Shown piece after piece: positions 36,643 to 48,583 of a stretch of 64,000 nucleotides of DNA. The translations under genes and the position numbers were made by a program. How positions within the stretch are numbered: the first letter of the stretch is position 1; each line of letters begins with the position of its first letter. The stretch is from the NCBI GenBank assembly GCA_014338405.1, contig JTDE01001501.1, positions 42,674-106,673 of the forward strand. The letters are read 5' to 3'. The notes beneath the pieces are model-generated. The model was not told where the DNA came from. It worked only from the letters and a program-made list of their open reading frames with translations, and made no database searches. This DNA is from Paragonimus skrjabini miyazakii (Eukaryota; Platyhelminthes; Trematoda; Plagiorchiida; Troglotrematidae).

Positions 36643-37024
36643 AAAAGGCCAATAATAGCGTGTAAGATGTCTTGCGCGTTGACATTTCGTTCGCATCTCA
36701 TCGGTTACTTTTGCGAAATTAACATGCACATTATATAGTGCGGGGGCAAGCAGCTAGGCAAAATCGATCTAGTCATGTCTGAGACAGTCAATCAGGTGAT
36801 CAAAGCGGAAGCAGCAAGATGCAACTGAAACGTACTCATTATCAAGAACGTGAAATAGAACTGATGTGAGTCGAACGTGTAATAGGAGTCCAAAAAGGGC
36901 GAGAGATAGTTCGGAACAAAGCAGATTGAATAGAACTAGTGAGATATGGTTAGAAAATCCATACGGATCAAACAGAACGAAATGTCAATGCGCAAGACAT
37001 CTTACACGCTATTATTAGCCTTTT
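36643..37024. mobile_element. MITE-like element with 49-bp terminal inverted repeats
   Basis: The 49-base left end (starting AAAAGGCCAATAATAGCGTG) and right end (36976-37024) are reverse complements at 47 of 49 positions. The 284-base interior has no coding frame or tRNA core. Size and structure fit a miniature inverted-repeat transposable element mobilised by a transposase elsewhere. The near-identity of the ends suggests a fairly young insertion. A 13-base direct repeat (GATTGCATTTGTA) occurs just outside the left end (about 36631) and again some 35 bases beyond the right end, so it is not a simple target duplication. Confidence 0.7.
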
Positions 37025-37039
37025 TCAAGTTTATCAGTG

Positions 37040-38570
37040 GGAACCAGTGTTTCAAACGATTGCATTTGTATTTTGCTTCAGCTTGCAAAATACTGAATAC
37101 GTATTACTTATGAGAAAAATCTCATTACAATCAACACACTTGTTATGCATAGTAGGCGATTGAGGTTATATGTCTGACTGATTCCTACTAACTCTGCCAT
37201 ACTCTGGTTATACAAAAGTATTTTTAAGGCTAAAATTTAATAACTGTTCAGGACTTAAATTTCTTGGTCATTCTGAGGGGTTTCTGCATCCGGTTTGCCC
37301 AGTGTTTCACTCATATGAAGGAACCACATCGCAGGCTGCTCAACTTCTGATAACGTACTTTGGGGGACTATGCGGTATGCATTGCATGAAAAGACAATAA
37401 ACTTCAAATGGCATGGACAACATTTCCACAATGACATGTCATACACACAGGGAAGAAAGTCTCGCTTGCCAGCTAGTGTCCATGTTACAGAGTTAGTTTA
37501 TTTTAACTATTGACAAAGCGGACGGTCTTGAAAATATTCTGAAAGTCTTTCGTAGGTAATCTTGTTCTAACATATTAACTGCAAGTGTCTGCATTACACA
37601 AAGATTCAGTGGACCTTCACTTAAACGGAACGTCCTGCCAAGGATAAGAAATTTAGCATATAAACCACATTGAGTATGCCTCACCCTCACAAACTGTAGA
37701 CCAGCGCGAATTACTTCATGGTGGATTGCGGTTCAATAATTAAACAACAAACCTTCTACCTCTCGGAAGCCGCGAACATTAATGGTCCTGATACCACTCT
37801 TATCGCTATGAAAGTCCTTACAATGGATTTATTCCATGCAAAAGAATACCGTTTACAGAGCCCTGCCTTTGACGGCTGCTGGTGAAGTAAATAATGGTGA
37901 GGTGGCCTTATGAATTGGTGAGACACAATTCCATTTTCTTTTTCTAAACTCACCATCAAACCCTTCGAACGTTTTCCATCTTACAGCGCGGAACAGAATC
38001 TTGGCGTATGTGAATTGGTGTTTGTAGGCAGTATTCTCAAAGCCTTCTGAGTGCAGAATAGTGATTGATTCGCGCAATCGTTGTTAAGCGATATAGTTTG
38101 GCCAATCGTCTGCCAGTGTCTTTACTGTGTGACAACTGACCACTGCTCATGATATGGTTGAATCCATATAAAAATCGGAGTCTTCCAAATGGGGATTCTC
38201 GAAGGTAGTACGGCTCGGAAGAAATGTGTGACAAGGTATAAGTTTTAAATAATAACCGGTAGAGATAGAAACATAAGGCGCGAGTTCGCTGATTCTTCTA
38301 TTTAAGGCTCCCACTTTATCTGCATCAGAGTAGTAAACGCATATGCTTTGCCATTTTTCGGCACATACACAAGAATGGTATGCAATCCAAATCTCCAACG
38401 AACATCTCACATTAAAATTCTGAATCCAAGTTAAAAGCATTCAATCAAGATCAAACGAATAATAAGCTCACATAGTATTATGGTATCCTGAATAAGGTAC
38501 AACTAATATTCTTACAGGAATTTCACGCATATCATAATGATGGAGTTCCCACACGTATATGGAGAACCAT
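37040..38570. other. Stretch with no supported gene
   Basis: Overlapping minus-strand frames at 37.76-38.44 kb are relatively long (65-97 codons) and could be a frameshifted remnant of a mobile-element protein, but I recognise no motif in them. Confidence 0.4.
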
Positions 38571-38579
38571 CTGGATTAG

Positions 38580-38790
38580 TTGGTGAAGTCAACTGACAAT
38601 GATTCAGATGAAACCCAATTGTGAAAAATTGGGATTCTGTTGAATTTTAGCCAGAGGCAGAAACAACGCATAAACGCGGTTAGCGCTGTACCAGCTGAGC
38701 TACCATGCCATACCGCATTTCGAAGCGACCCAATTGTAAGAAAGCCAGATATTAGCTGGATTCGAACCAGATACATAAACCTACTCAAAC
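38580..38790 (-). repeat. tRNA-like SINE, family A, inverted copy
   Basis: Read on the minus strand: box A (TAGCTCAGCTGGTACAGCGC), CCGCGTTTATGCGTTGTTTC, then a worn box B (TGGCTAAAATTCAAC) and the tail CAATTTTTCACAATTGG. Ahead of it on the same strand (plus 38750-38775) is a further T-arm (GGTTCGAATCCAGC) with its tail, so two partial units are joined as at 20.0-20.4 kb. It faces the plus-strand copy at 38.82-39.04 kb. Confidence 0.7.
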
Positions 38791-38819
38791 TGGACAACAA
38801 TTTCAATAGCTGGATTGCC

Positions 38820-39040
38820 AAGCCATGCCAGGAGTTAGGACAGACACGGAGAGGGGTATGTGATAAGCCCAAATTTGAAATTTCTGATCACCTGGCTTGG
38901 TTTCGCAGCTCATCCGCTAGAGTGTTTGCCGCATTTGTGCACGCTGCTTTTGTCACTGGCTCAAATCCAGCCAAAGCCATGATTTTCCACAACTGGTTCT
39001 CATCTGATTCGTCAACTATGTCAACGGTGATAACTGCTCG
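38820..39040 (+). repeat. tRNA-like SINE, family A
   Basis: AAATTTGAAATTTCTGATCA leads into a box A-like CGCAGCTCATCCGCTAGAGT, GTTTGCCGCATTTGTGCACG, a worn box B (GGCTCAAATCC in CTGG/CCAG) and the tail CATGATTTTCCACAACTGG. It is oriented opposite to its neighbour, so the pair could form a long double-stranded stem if transcribed. Confidence 0.7.
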
Positions 39041-39779
39041 TCATCATGTTTATGGGCTGTCTAATTTGCCAGAGCTGACTTGAATTATACAACTGAACAA
39101 CCGTCCGGGTATCAATTTCTTTTAAGGAAAGTAACAAAGAAGTTCGTTTCTTACTTGAATGTCACGAATGGCCTGATAGTCTGCTCTTATTTCTACAAAA
39201 CTACTCCGTTTTTGTTTACTTCCGAAAAATATGACACGCTTGGATGTTCAATAAGTAAGTCTTGTGTGAATCACTTTCCGTAATTGTTCCGGAATTAAAA
39301 CAAGTCATCTGACGTTAACCACACGTATCAATAATAAGTGAGCAACAAAATTACATGTAAGTAATTACCGTGTGTGATAATCCTATTATCTATTAATGTA
39401 TTTGCAAAATAAAATGTCTGGAGACGAGCATACTGTTGTATAATTCTTGTCTTCTGAGCTGTCTGTTGTATGTGAACTGAGTTTTTGACTTGCCGAAACT
39501 TGCCTATATTTGTTGCAACTTTTTAAAACCAGTTTCACACTGGAATGCTCCGTCACTGCATATATATTGACAATTATACATAGTAAAGGGTACACATGTC
39601 TCATATAAATATAAGTCTCGGCTGATTTCATTAATTGTACTCCGGTTCCGCTTGTGTTACGGTTCGTAATTATTGCATCCGCTTCCGCGAAGGATATACT
39701 TTATTGAAAAACATGTATACCACCATGCTATTCCCTCACGTTAGTGATGACTGAACCATCACCTAATAACAAGTAGTTG

Positions 39780-39960
39780 CATATGCTTATGATCATTGCT
39801 CAGTTTTCCCGATCACTTCACAAGAAGACACAGTAAAGATTTCGTTAATTTCAATCGATAACCCCACGACCAGAAATTTTTTCAAAGTTGAAATCACAAA
39901 ACTTATCATCTACTTCAGTCATGGTTTGGTTAATGGTGAGTAGTGGGAACGAGTTGTTGA
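39780..39960 (+). repeat. Dispersed repeat E, copy 1
   Basis: Shares with 60270-60440 a series of blocks: GCTTATGATCATTGCT versus GCTTGTGAGTAATGCT, GAAGACACAGTAA versus GAGACACAGTAA, TTAATTTCAATCGAT versus TTGACTCCAATTAACGAT, and CAAAGTTGAAATCA versus CAAATTAACATCA. Copies are heavily diverged. At 60.3 kb the unit directly follows a family B SINE, so it may be that family's extended tail. Confidence 0.4.
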
Positions 39961-41689
39961 AATGCATCAAACATTTCACAATCGAATTCAATTCTGTCAT
40001 TCACTAAGAACTTTTTAACCAGCATCTTTCGAATGAATGATATGCACTAGTGATAGACTCTTACACGAAATAACCTCAAGTGTAAGGACTACTTTTGAAA
40101 GGAGTTGGCTGGAAACGTGATAGTTACAATCGGTTGTGAATGGCTTTCGACTCATAATGACACAAATTTCCTACTACTTGCCGATGTTTATTTCTCGTCG
40201 ACCTCCGGCGCAAATTCACATACCGAACAATAAGCACAGTGAAAAATTAAAATTGCTTAATAGCCCTGAATTCACCCATCCTTCAATAAAGTTGGTATGT
40301 TCAGACTATCACAAAAAATGCCTCATCTCACATGACATCTTTTGCGACGCCTATGCAATTCACCTACTACAAGGTCAAACAATGTCTGTGTTTTAGACTG
40401 ATATTTAATTTGTCCAGTAAAAAAAATGACAGGGTGTAACCATCTGTAACAGGTCGCTGGAACGTGACACACTGAAGCGAATGAATAAATTACTGTGTTG
40501 ATATGGAGGTTACTGCCTTAGACAACCAATTTCGGGACGCTTGACCATTTCTGACGATTCTGTATGGACGAGTTATTTGAAATAACCATTAACATGAACT
40601 ACGAGAACACTTCCGGTTACACTTTTGGTAATCTTAAAAACTCTTCACATCGTAACGCACAATCTGACATCATAGTGTTTGCGATTCTATCCACGCATCC
40701 CGTGAGCCCATATTATGAAACATCGTATGCAGCGTGTTGTATGAAATCGACGCATTTGAACAAAATAATCATAATATGCCTGGTGTCCTCAGATTAGAAG
40801 TCCGGAAGTAAAGAAGGCAGACAGTCAGTAGTTGTGATTTCTTTTTGACTCACAGCTGTCTCAGGATTACCTGGCGACGTCATATTCTGATCCTATGTGA
40901 GATAATACGTTGCATTTTGTACACCGTGCACTTTGGGCTAACCATGAAAATCCGGTAGAACATTGATGGCAATATCGATAATCCTTCATGTACCTCCCAT
41001 ATTCGTCTTTCTTGGCTGGGTTGGAAGTTCTAGTTTGGCCTTAGGTAACTAAAAACGCACTTAGTTTTCTCACAAAGCCAAAAGTAGAATATGGTTTGTG
41101 CTTGTCTGAAGCCTTATGATAGTTTCTGGAATGTGCCAAGTTGTGCGTATAGGTCACTGTTGATTAAATTCCCACTCTGTGTTGCGAAGGCAAATTCGTA
41201 CAAATCTTACAGTTATTGTTTAAACCAATAGGCCAATTATACCACATTCAAACAGGGAAGCCGAATAAGTGTTAGGAAGCCAGACATAACCGAGATAAAT
41301 CATCCTTGCGTGATCGACAGTGTTAACTGCGATAAATCGGTTCTCTATATTCACTTGCAACTGAAAAACATACAACTAACATTATCTGAGGCAGACCATC
41401 AACTAGAAACAATGTATTGCGCACAAGGAATCCATACCGGAATGAAGTAATTTTATCACATAGCAAACATTCAGACGCGATATTTAATATAACAATTGTT
41501 CGGCCAATTACTCTTGGTGCATCCCAGGGACACAAGGTACTTACTGCGTATATTAGTCAAAATAGAAACGTTTTTATTTCAGAAATAGCTTTATAACATA
41601 TCTGGCATTTGAATGAAACATCATACAATCAAACGCGAAGTTTGCATTCAGACGGACAGTCTAATCACCACATCTGTGGACAATGAATT

Positions 41690-41890
41690 ACACTCATGTC
41701 TCCCTCCCACAAAAGCTGGTTGGTAGTGCCTATACCTGGGTTTGCAATCGTGTCCACGGTATCATGACGGGGTAGTGCTGACCAATACACCATTGATCTC
41801 ATGTTGGACACGACTGAGTTACGTCGTCTCCCTACCAGATGATCGGGCAACTCGAAAGTGAACGTGGCCGGATGTTTAGATATGATCATT
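41690..41890 (-). repeat. tRNA-like SINE, family B, worn copy
   Basis: On the minus strand a body (CGACGTAACTCAGTCGTGTC, CATGAGATCAATGG) leads to a box A-like TGTATTGGTCAGCACTAC and a box B-like GATTGCAAACCCAGG. The order and spacing match the copies at 58.2 and 60.1 kb, but identity is low and the core would not fold as a tRNA. Confidence 0.5.
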
Positions 41891-42209
41891 CAGTCATCAC
41901 TAATATGTCGTTACTATCGCTGTGTTTAATATGGATGTGTAACGAGAACGTGAAGCAGAGATCAATCATGGTAACGGAAAGGATACACACTACTGGTAAG
42001 CTCTACTGAGTACTAAACCAACACCCGGTCGAATCACCTACTTGAATACAAGAGTTACTGTAACTCTGAGTTGTTTTTTAAGTTGCGGTTTTGTATTTTT
42101 TCACTGTACTGTTTCTGATAGTGTCATGTGTAAATGCGAAAAGCCGATAGTATTTTCCTATCTCGACGTATACTAATATGACTGTCTGCATATGACATTC
42201 TTTCAACAG

Positions 42210-42510
42210 CATGACTACAAAGTACCACACATGAAGTACTTGATGTGGAACTTGTCCATTCATTGCCAGATCAACATGATCTTTTATCTATGGACTGTGA
42301 AGGCCATTCAGAATTCTCTACTATTACATGATCAGTCACCTGATGAGCAGGTCGAGTTAACGTTGACTTTTACGGAGAAAAATCAATTACTTCTTCGTTG
42401 TTATGTAAAAGATGTGGACGTTAACAGCAGTCTGGTCTTGCTGAGTTGTCCGGTTGTGTCTACTGGTGTTTGTCTCGAAAATTGCATCACTCCGTGTCCA
42501 ATTATTCGAG
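42210..42510 (+). CDS. Ig-like cysteine-rich protein, exon 1 (first recognised)
   Basis: A branch-like TACTAATATGAC and a pyrimidine tract precede the acceptor (CTTTCAACAG|CATGAC). The donor is TTCGAG|GTCAGT, in phase 1. The first ATG is at 42231; counting from it, the exon gives residues 1-93 and the first base of Gly94. MKYLMWNLSIHCQINMIFYL could be a poor signal sequence, but the good acceptor 21 bases earlier says the exon may be internal, with the true start further upstream. Residues 36-93 hold V-E-L-T-L-T-F, then N-Q-L-L-L-R-C57, like Ig strands A' and B, an N-S-S glycosylation site at 65, and cysteines 73, 81, 85 and 89. The next exon in phase lies 6 kb away across the assembly gap. 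Unrecognised family; an extracellular location is inferred. Confidence 0.6.
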
Positions 42511-45359
42511 GTCAGTTTACTTATTTCTGTTATGTTTAACCGTAGTATTTTGGTTCATCAGCAAGTGTTCCGTAAAGGTCATATGGTTTCCACTATAATA
42601 CACGTAGGAACATTCAGCCTGTTCCTGAATTGAAAAACCACATAGATTTTGTACACATATTAATGATTTTCTCCGGATCAGAGCAATTTAGCAATTAAGA
42701 ATACGGCATGTAAACGCTTAATGTAAATAAGGTTTCGTCACATTAAAGATTGCCGGGATATCGGAGAACGACTGACCACCACTTGGAATGTTTTAGTCAC
42801 CAGTTAAGTTGAAAACAAGGTAAGCACTTTATATTGATGCATAAATTTAAAGTAATACATAGTTTTCCTATCAGTCAAACCTTCATGTTGTGTTTTACTG
42901 AAGCCTTTCCGAACTCGGTGAATGGCCTCCAATGAGTAATGTTTATGCCGTTGAGTCAGAGTATTGTAATACAATACAATTCCGTTGGATTGAGACCGGG
43001 TCTCAAAAATGGTATAATCAGTAAGGCAACTTGGTCACCTATCGCCCACCTTTTGACCTCCTGGGTGGTTTGAATACTACCGTTTTCTTGTGAAACCATA
43101 AAACGTTTAACAATACGCTGGCTTCAAAAGACACAAACTAAATAGAACGCTTTTGTATTCAAGATGTGTAATTTTCTTTCTACGATGAAACACCAGTTCT
43201 GAAGCTTAGGCGATGGACAAACTCCGTCGGTTCACCACACTCATCTTTTCAAACCGTCATCGAATGCGTTCCTTGAACTTTAGACACAATGTGCTGGAAA
43301 TAGTTCTCCTCGAAAGTAACGTTCAATTCGTCGCAGAAGACCGTATTTAGTTTCAAATCTGTCTAGAAGATGTGATCTTCTGTCCAGCCCGGGGGGTTTC
43401 TTTTTCTGTTAATTTGGTAGCGGCGGCGTTCGTCGAAGTTAAAGGTGAACAAATACCGAGAAACTCTTCGTGATCTTATGGACTGTAATTTTCGAGAACT
43501 ACATCACTAGGTTTTTTCTATTAATGTCTCTAGTTGGTGTGTCAAACAATACTGGATCTTTTGCGTAATGTATACAGTAACTGCTCGTTCTACTTCATCT
43601 TCTGTGACACTAGTTTAATGAAGCCACACTTTACTCACTCACCACTCCCTTCAATCGATCCAGGTGCTGGTCGTTTCCTTTCTATAAAGAATGGTCCCAA
43701 CAAAAGCCAAAACCCCCCCTTGCTGAGAATCCACTCTTATACGCCAGAGTATTATGTCAGATGACTAAGTTTTAGAAAAGATCCACTATCCGATATTCCT
43801 CATCTCACTTTATTGATCGGTATTAACTTCCATTACATATATAAAACAACTTAACTTTCAGTTTGTGTTTCACTCATTCTAGGCGAGAAAAGACGTTGTC
43901 ATATCGCATTGCCTTAAAACAGAGATGCAACCGTTTGTTGACTATCTTTTTTTACCTGTTGTATTACATTACATTATGAAATGAATAACGCAAATAACTG
44001 TTTGAAATCCGTCTCAAAAAAGCTGTCAGAAAGTCCTAATGGAATTCAAATGGAATGTGACAATCTGCAAGTGTTCTTCAATTCGTACAAATCAAGAATA
44101 CCCTTAGTAATTGTTAGCGATAATACATCGAACTATTCTATAGTGAGTCATTGTTCACATTTTATGCTGCCACATTTCTTGCTCTCAAAAAACAACTGCA
44201 TCGGTGTAGACTAGGGGTTTAGTTACAACCAGAATCAGATGGAAATTTCATTGAGACAGATTACTAATTAACACGAACAGGTTTGTTTCCATAATCTGTA
44301 TCACAGATCAGAGTTATTGAGATATGAGGACAAGTTTGGGATATGTCCACGAACTGAGTGCTAATTGTAACTAATCGTGTGCTGGCCTCTCGATTTGACT
44401 ACTACATATTATAAGGCAGGGAAAGTCCAAATGACCCATTCTAATTATGTGTTGTTAGATTCAACGATAGAACCGCTATTCCACACTGCTGTAGTGCTAA
44501 ATTGGTTAGCCAGAAGGTTCTTTTGACTAGGACTAACTGTGCACTGCGTTCAAACTGCAGCGATTTTAGGGTGTCACCATTTCAACAGAATCAGAGTATG
44601 TTTTTTGGATGAAGTTACAAATATTGTTAATATAAACTTATATGTAACATGTCTGAAAACAAAAAGCATGGAATTATACATACCCATAATTTAGTATTGC
44701 TGTGACGTTTTAACGTGTGTGTGCAACAGTACCTTACACAATTGAAACTCTTGCCATTAAACTGGTCCTATTGTTTCCCCATCGAACAATATCACACATT
44801 TAAAAGGAGTTGGTTTTTTGATAGCGATCAGATGATCAACCTGAGCTTTTCCATTCAAAGTCCTATATAGTCTCTTCAGTTCGTCCAACAAAATTAGCTA
44901 CATCATATACTGAACGAATTCAGATGACGAATTCACACTGAAGTTTATTCAGTGTGCACAGAGATATGCAAACATAATTATCAGAGCGATATTTAGCAAA
45001 TATCAGTTACCTTAAAACGGTGACGTAAATTTACTTGTCTCCATTATGTGTACAAGGTAAACAATGAAACTGTGGCTCATAAATAGACACCGTTGTTTCA
45101 AAAGTCCACTACTGAGACCTTAATACTATCACTGCAGCCAAGTCAATGAACGTTGGCTACAAAACAGTTATTGTTAAAAAATGTTTACTGTTTATTTCAC
45201 TAATTTTCCTTAAACTTAAGCTAAACTTGCAAATTTGTCGTTGTTAACACGCGAAGCACATTAGTTTTATTGAAAAGGTACAACACTTCACCACGTTTTA
45301 CAATATTGCAGTACGCTGTACTAAACCAAAGACATACCAAATGCTAGTATGTAGCATCC

Positions 45360-45685
45360 TGAGTCATTCACAGTATAGTCTTCGAAAGATACTTATGAAA
45401 AAGAAATTCAACACATCAAAGGTAGCTCACTAAATTTACAACATCAAATTAGCCGTTTAACTTTGACCGTCTGGGTTTACACGATCTGGAACAACCTAAT
45501 ACAGCCTGTCGTAACGACGTCATCGCTGGTTGAATTCGCACACAAACTCGATGCAGATAGACGGGATACCAAACCAGTATCCAGTAACGTGATCATGAGG
45601 GGTATTGTGGTCGAACAAAGGCATTCCGTACCTCTCACTATAGACGCTATTTAGCTGTTATCTGTTGAATATTATATTATGATTA
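45360..45685 (+). repeat. Dispersed repeat C, copy 2
   Basis: Homologous to 34430-34765 over about 300 bases (see that entry). It lies inside the proposed large intron of the Ig-like gene. Confidence 0.7.
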
Positions 45686-46968
45686 TTGTTTTATATTCGA
45701 CGGGCAGTGGTTGAGTATGGGATGCATTCTTTTTCAATTCTGACACAGGAAAACGTCTATTATTTTATCAGATTGCCAACGGATGTGTTCATAAAATGAC
45801 GTGGTTAAGTAGTAACTGATCATCCTACCTTATTGCGGTGACCTATAGTGATTTTTTCACTAGTCACAGGATTTATGTATGCTTAGTTGGTCAATCCTTT
45901 ACTGTTTGATGCCTTTCGCGTGATAAACACTGCTTAACACTTTGATCAGTTAGAATAATAGTTACTCTGAGTGCTGGTAATCTTGATCTAAAAGATCAAA
46001 AACACTATGTGGAGTAAATTGTTCGAAAAAGGCAATAACCACTTTAGGCAGTTTGGCCAACAGTTAGAGAGCTGCATCGAGTATTCCGTATTATTGTCGA
46101 CACAACTTTTGGTTTTATGGATCTGTAATGCTGTGACCTTTTTCTGTTAATCCGTTTGCACTGAAGAGATTTCATACATATAGAAAAGTGGGACCAAACG
46201 CACTGTTTGGCGTGCACAATTATCAAGAAGAATAATCCGTTTACGTGTATGCAATGATTCCATATTAAGAACATCCTTGTGTAGTTAAAATCGTAGGCCT
46301 CTTATACCACTGAATGAATAAAACATTCATCTTGGTACTCAGTATCCTTCTTGTGCAACCGACCCATCTTCCGTTCGACCGAATTGATGGTAACTTATAT
46401 CCCAGGGTAAACAAATGTCATACGTGCAGATCACCAGAATCACCTCCTGTTTTCCGAGGCCTCGACATTCATTCACTTGACTCCGATTACTTTTTAGTGT
46501 AGCATCACAGGATGCTTTGTATAAGCACATCCCCTAGCCTCGAGACACTCCGTGAGGACGTGAATTGACAGATGCGCTAGAATGATACAGAGGATACTGG
46601 GTGGTTTAGTCGTTTGAACATAGCATTCGGCAGCACTGAACCTGCACGACTAAAACCTGCGGGTACACGGACGTTATTTCACACATGCTTGTCGCACAAC
46701 TGTGTTGGAGTGTTTGCTGAATAACCATTCACTCAGAGTAAACAAATCAGTTTGGTAAATTTACATCATTCGTATAGACGTCAGTTCTCATTCGATCAAC
46801 TTGTACGATTTTCTTTTGTTAGACCGATTCAACACATCTCTGTTGGGCTGGGTATGCTGACTGACGCGAAGTAAGTAATTTATTATCGCTTGGCATGGAG
46901 AACAGAGGTTGATGATTCATGATTCTATCTTGGGACACTGAATGGATAAACACACATCTGAAACTCCA

Positions 46969-47916
46969 NNNNNNNNNNNNNNNNNNNNNNNNNNNNNNNN
47001 NNNNNNNNNNNNNNNNNNNNNNNNNNNNNNNNNNNNNNNNNNNNNNNNNNNNNNNNNNNNNNNNNNNNNNNNNNNNNNNNNNNNNNNNNNNNNNNNNNNN
47101 NNNNNNNNNNNNNNNNNNNNNNNNNNNNNNNNNNNNNNNNNNNNNNNNNNNNNNNNNNNNNNNNNNNNNNNNNNNNNNNNNNNNNNNNNNNNNNNNNNNN
47201 NNNNNNNNNNNNNNNNNNNNNNNNNNNNNNNNNNNNNNNNNNNNNNNNNNNNNNNNNNNNNNNNNNNNNNNNNNNNNNNNNNNNNNNNNNNNNNNNNNNN
47301 NNNNNNNNNNNNNNNNNNNNNNNNNNNNNNNNNNNNNNNNNNNNNNNNNNNNNNNNNNNNNNNNNNNNNNNNNNNNNNNNNNNNNNNNNNNNNNNNNNNN
47401 NNNNNNNNNNNNNNNNNNNNNNNNNNNNNNNNNNNNNNNNNNNNNNNNNNNNNNNNNNNNNNNNNNNNNNNNNNNNNNNNNNNNNNNNNNNNNNNNNNNN
47501 NNNNNNNNNNNNNNNNNNNNNNNNNNNNNNNNNNNNNNNNNNNNNNNNNNNNNNNNNNNNNNNNNNNNNNNNNNNNNNNNNNNNNNNNNNNNNNNNNNNN
47601 NNNNNNNNNNNNNNNNNNNNNNNNNNNNNNNNNNNNNNNNNNNNNNNNNNNNNNNNNNNNNNNNNNNNNNNNNNNNNNNNNNNNNNNNNNNNNNNNNNNN
47701 NNNNNNNNNNNNNNNNNNNNNNNNNNNNNNNNNNNNNNNNNNNNNNNNNNNNNNNNNNNNNNNNNNNNNNNNNNNNNNNNNNNNNNNNNNNNNNNNNNNN
47801 NNNNNNNNNNNNNNNNNNNNNNNNNNNNNNNNNNNNNNNNNNNNNNNNNNNNNNNNNNNNNNNNNNNNNNNNNNNNNNNNNNNNNNNNNNNNNNNNNNNN
47901 NNNNNNNNNNNNNNNN
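46969..47916. other. Assembly gap (948 N)
   Basis: An unbroken run of N. The two long translated frames across it are artefacts. The right flank begins exactly with one arm of an inverted repeat, a structure that commonly halts assembly. Confidence 1.
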
Positions 47917-48089
47917 AGAACTGGATTGAGGCTACTGATTGCGACCGATTCGGCAAACCTCAGGAATCTTAAGGTGGAATGACGTAACAGGATTCTGAAT
48001 GCACGACTGGTGAAACTGTTACGTCATTCCACTTCAAGATTCCTGAGGTTTGCTGAATCGGTCGCAATCAGTAGCCTCAATCCAGTTCT
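47917..48089. repeat. 74-bp inverted repeat abutting the gap
   Basis: Left arm 47917-47990 and right arm 48016-48089 match as reverse complements at 71 of 74 positions, around a 25-base loop. The left arm starts at the first base after the N run, so the true arm may be longer. It could be a foldback element, a remnant of a larger hairpin, or a mis-assembled chimeric end. The three mismatches argue against a simple recent copy of a single read. Confidence 0.95.
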
Positions 48090-48583
48090 GTGTGTTCAGA
48101 AACAGCTGTTCGTGAACCTAACCCTTCCATGGACTTAGTGACCTATCTTAACCTGTTTAGTGATTATGAACCCCCCCCAATTGTTTGCTATAAAAAACCA
48201 ATACATGTTACTGTAAATTTGGTACTGATGAATCAGTACAAAATGCTTGCGTCAACTAGTTCTCACATTCTCACTGGGTTTTTTAAAGTTCAAATTTAGT
48301 TTAAAACTCTACCTGCAGGCGTTTGTTTGAGCGCAATTTTGGAAACGTTCAAACCATGCGTCTGCGAGTATGTGTGCAAGAAAACGCCCCCCATCTCGAA
48401 TAGATTGCAGTTGTACAAAGGAACTCAGTTTTTATCATGGTCATCATTTCAGACACAATCATGAACATTTAGTAAACAGCGTGAAATGGGCACATTATGT
48501 AATTTTTTTGGTTTTCAAGCGTTAACCCATGCATTTTTCATATAGACCTGTTTATTTTGATACTTTCGGATCTGTTTCTACAG

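Larger units (their letters stand above)
42511..48583. other. Large intron of the Ig-like gene, containing the assembly gap
   Basis: From the GTCAGT donor to the TTTCTACAG acceptor. It contains dispersed repeat C copy 2, the 948-base gap and the 74-bp inverted repeat. Any exon hidden in the gap, or otherwise missed, would have to be phase 1-1 to keep the frame. A frame at 43534-43663 has an acceptor and donor but begins in phase 0, so it does not fit between the two called exons. Confidence 0.5.

Noticed and set aside
38640..39083. 147-codon plus-strand frame as a gene
   Set aside because: It reads through two opposed family A SINE copies, so its length is accidental.
43534..43663. Extra exon of the Ig-like gene
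   Set aside because: Acceptor and donor exist, but the segment starts in phase 0 while the preceding exon ends in phase 1, so the frame would break.
46919..47982. Three long frames of 336-346 codons across the N run
   Set aside because: They consist almost entirely of undetermined residues and reflect only the gap.
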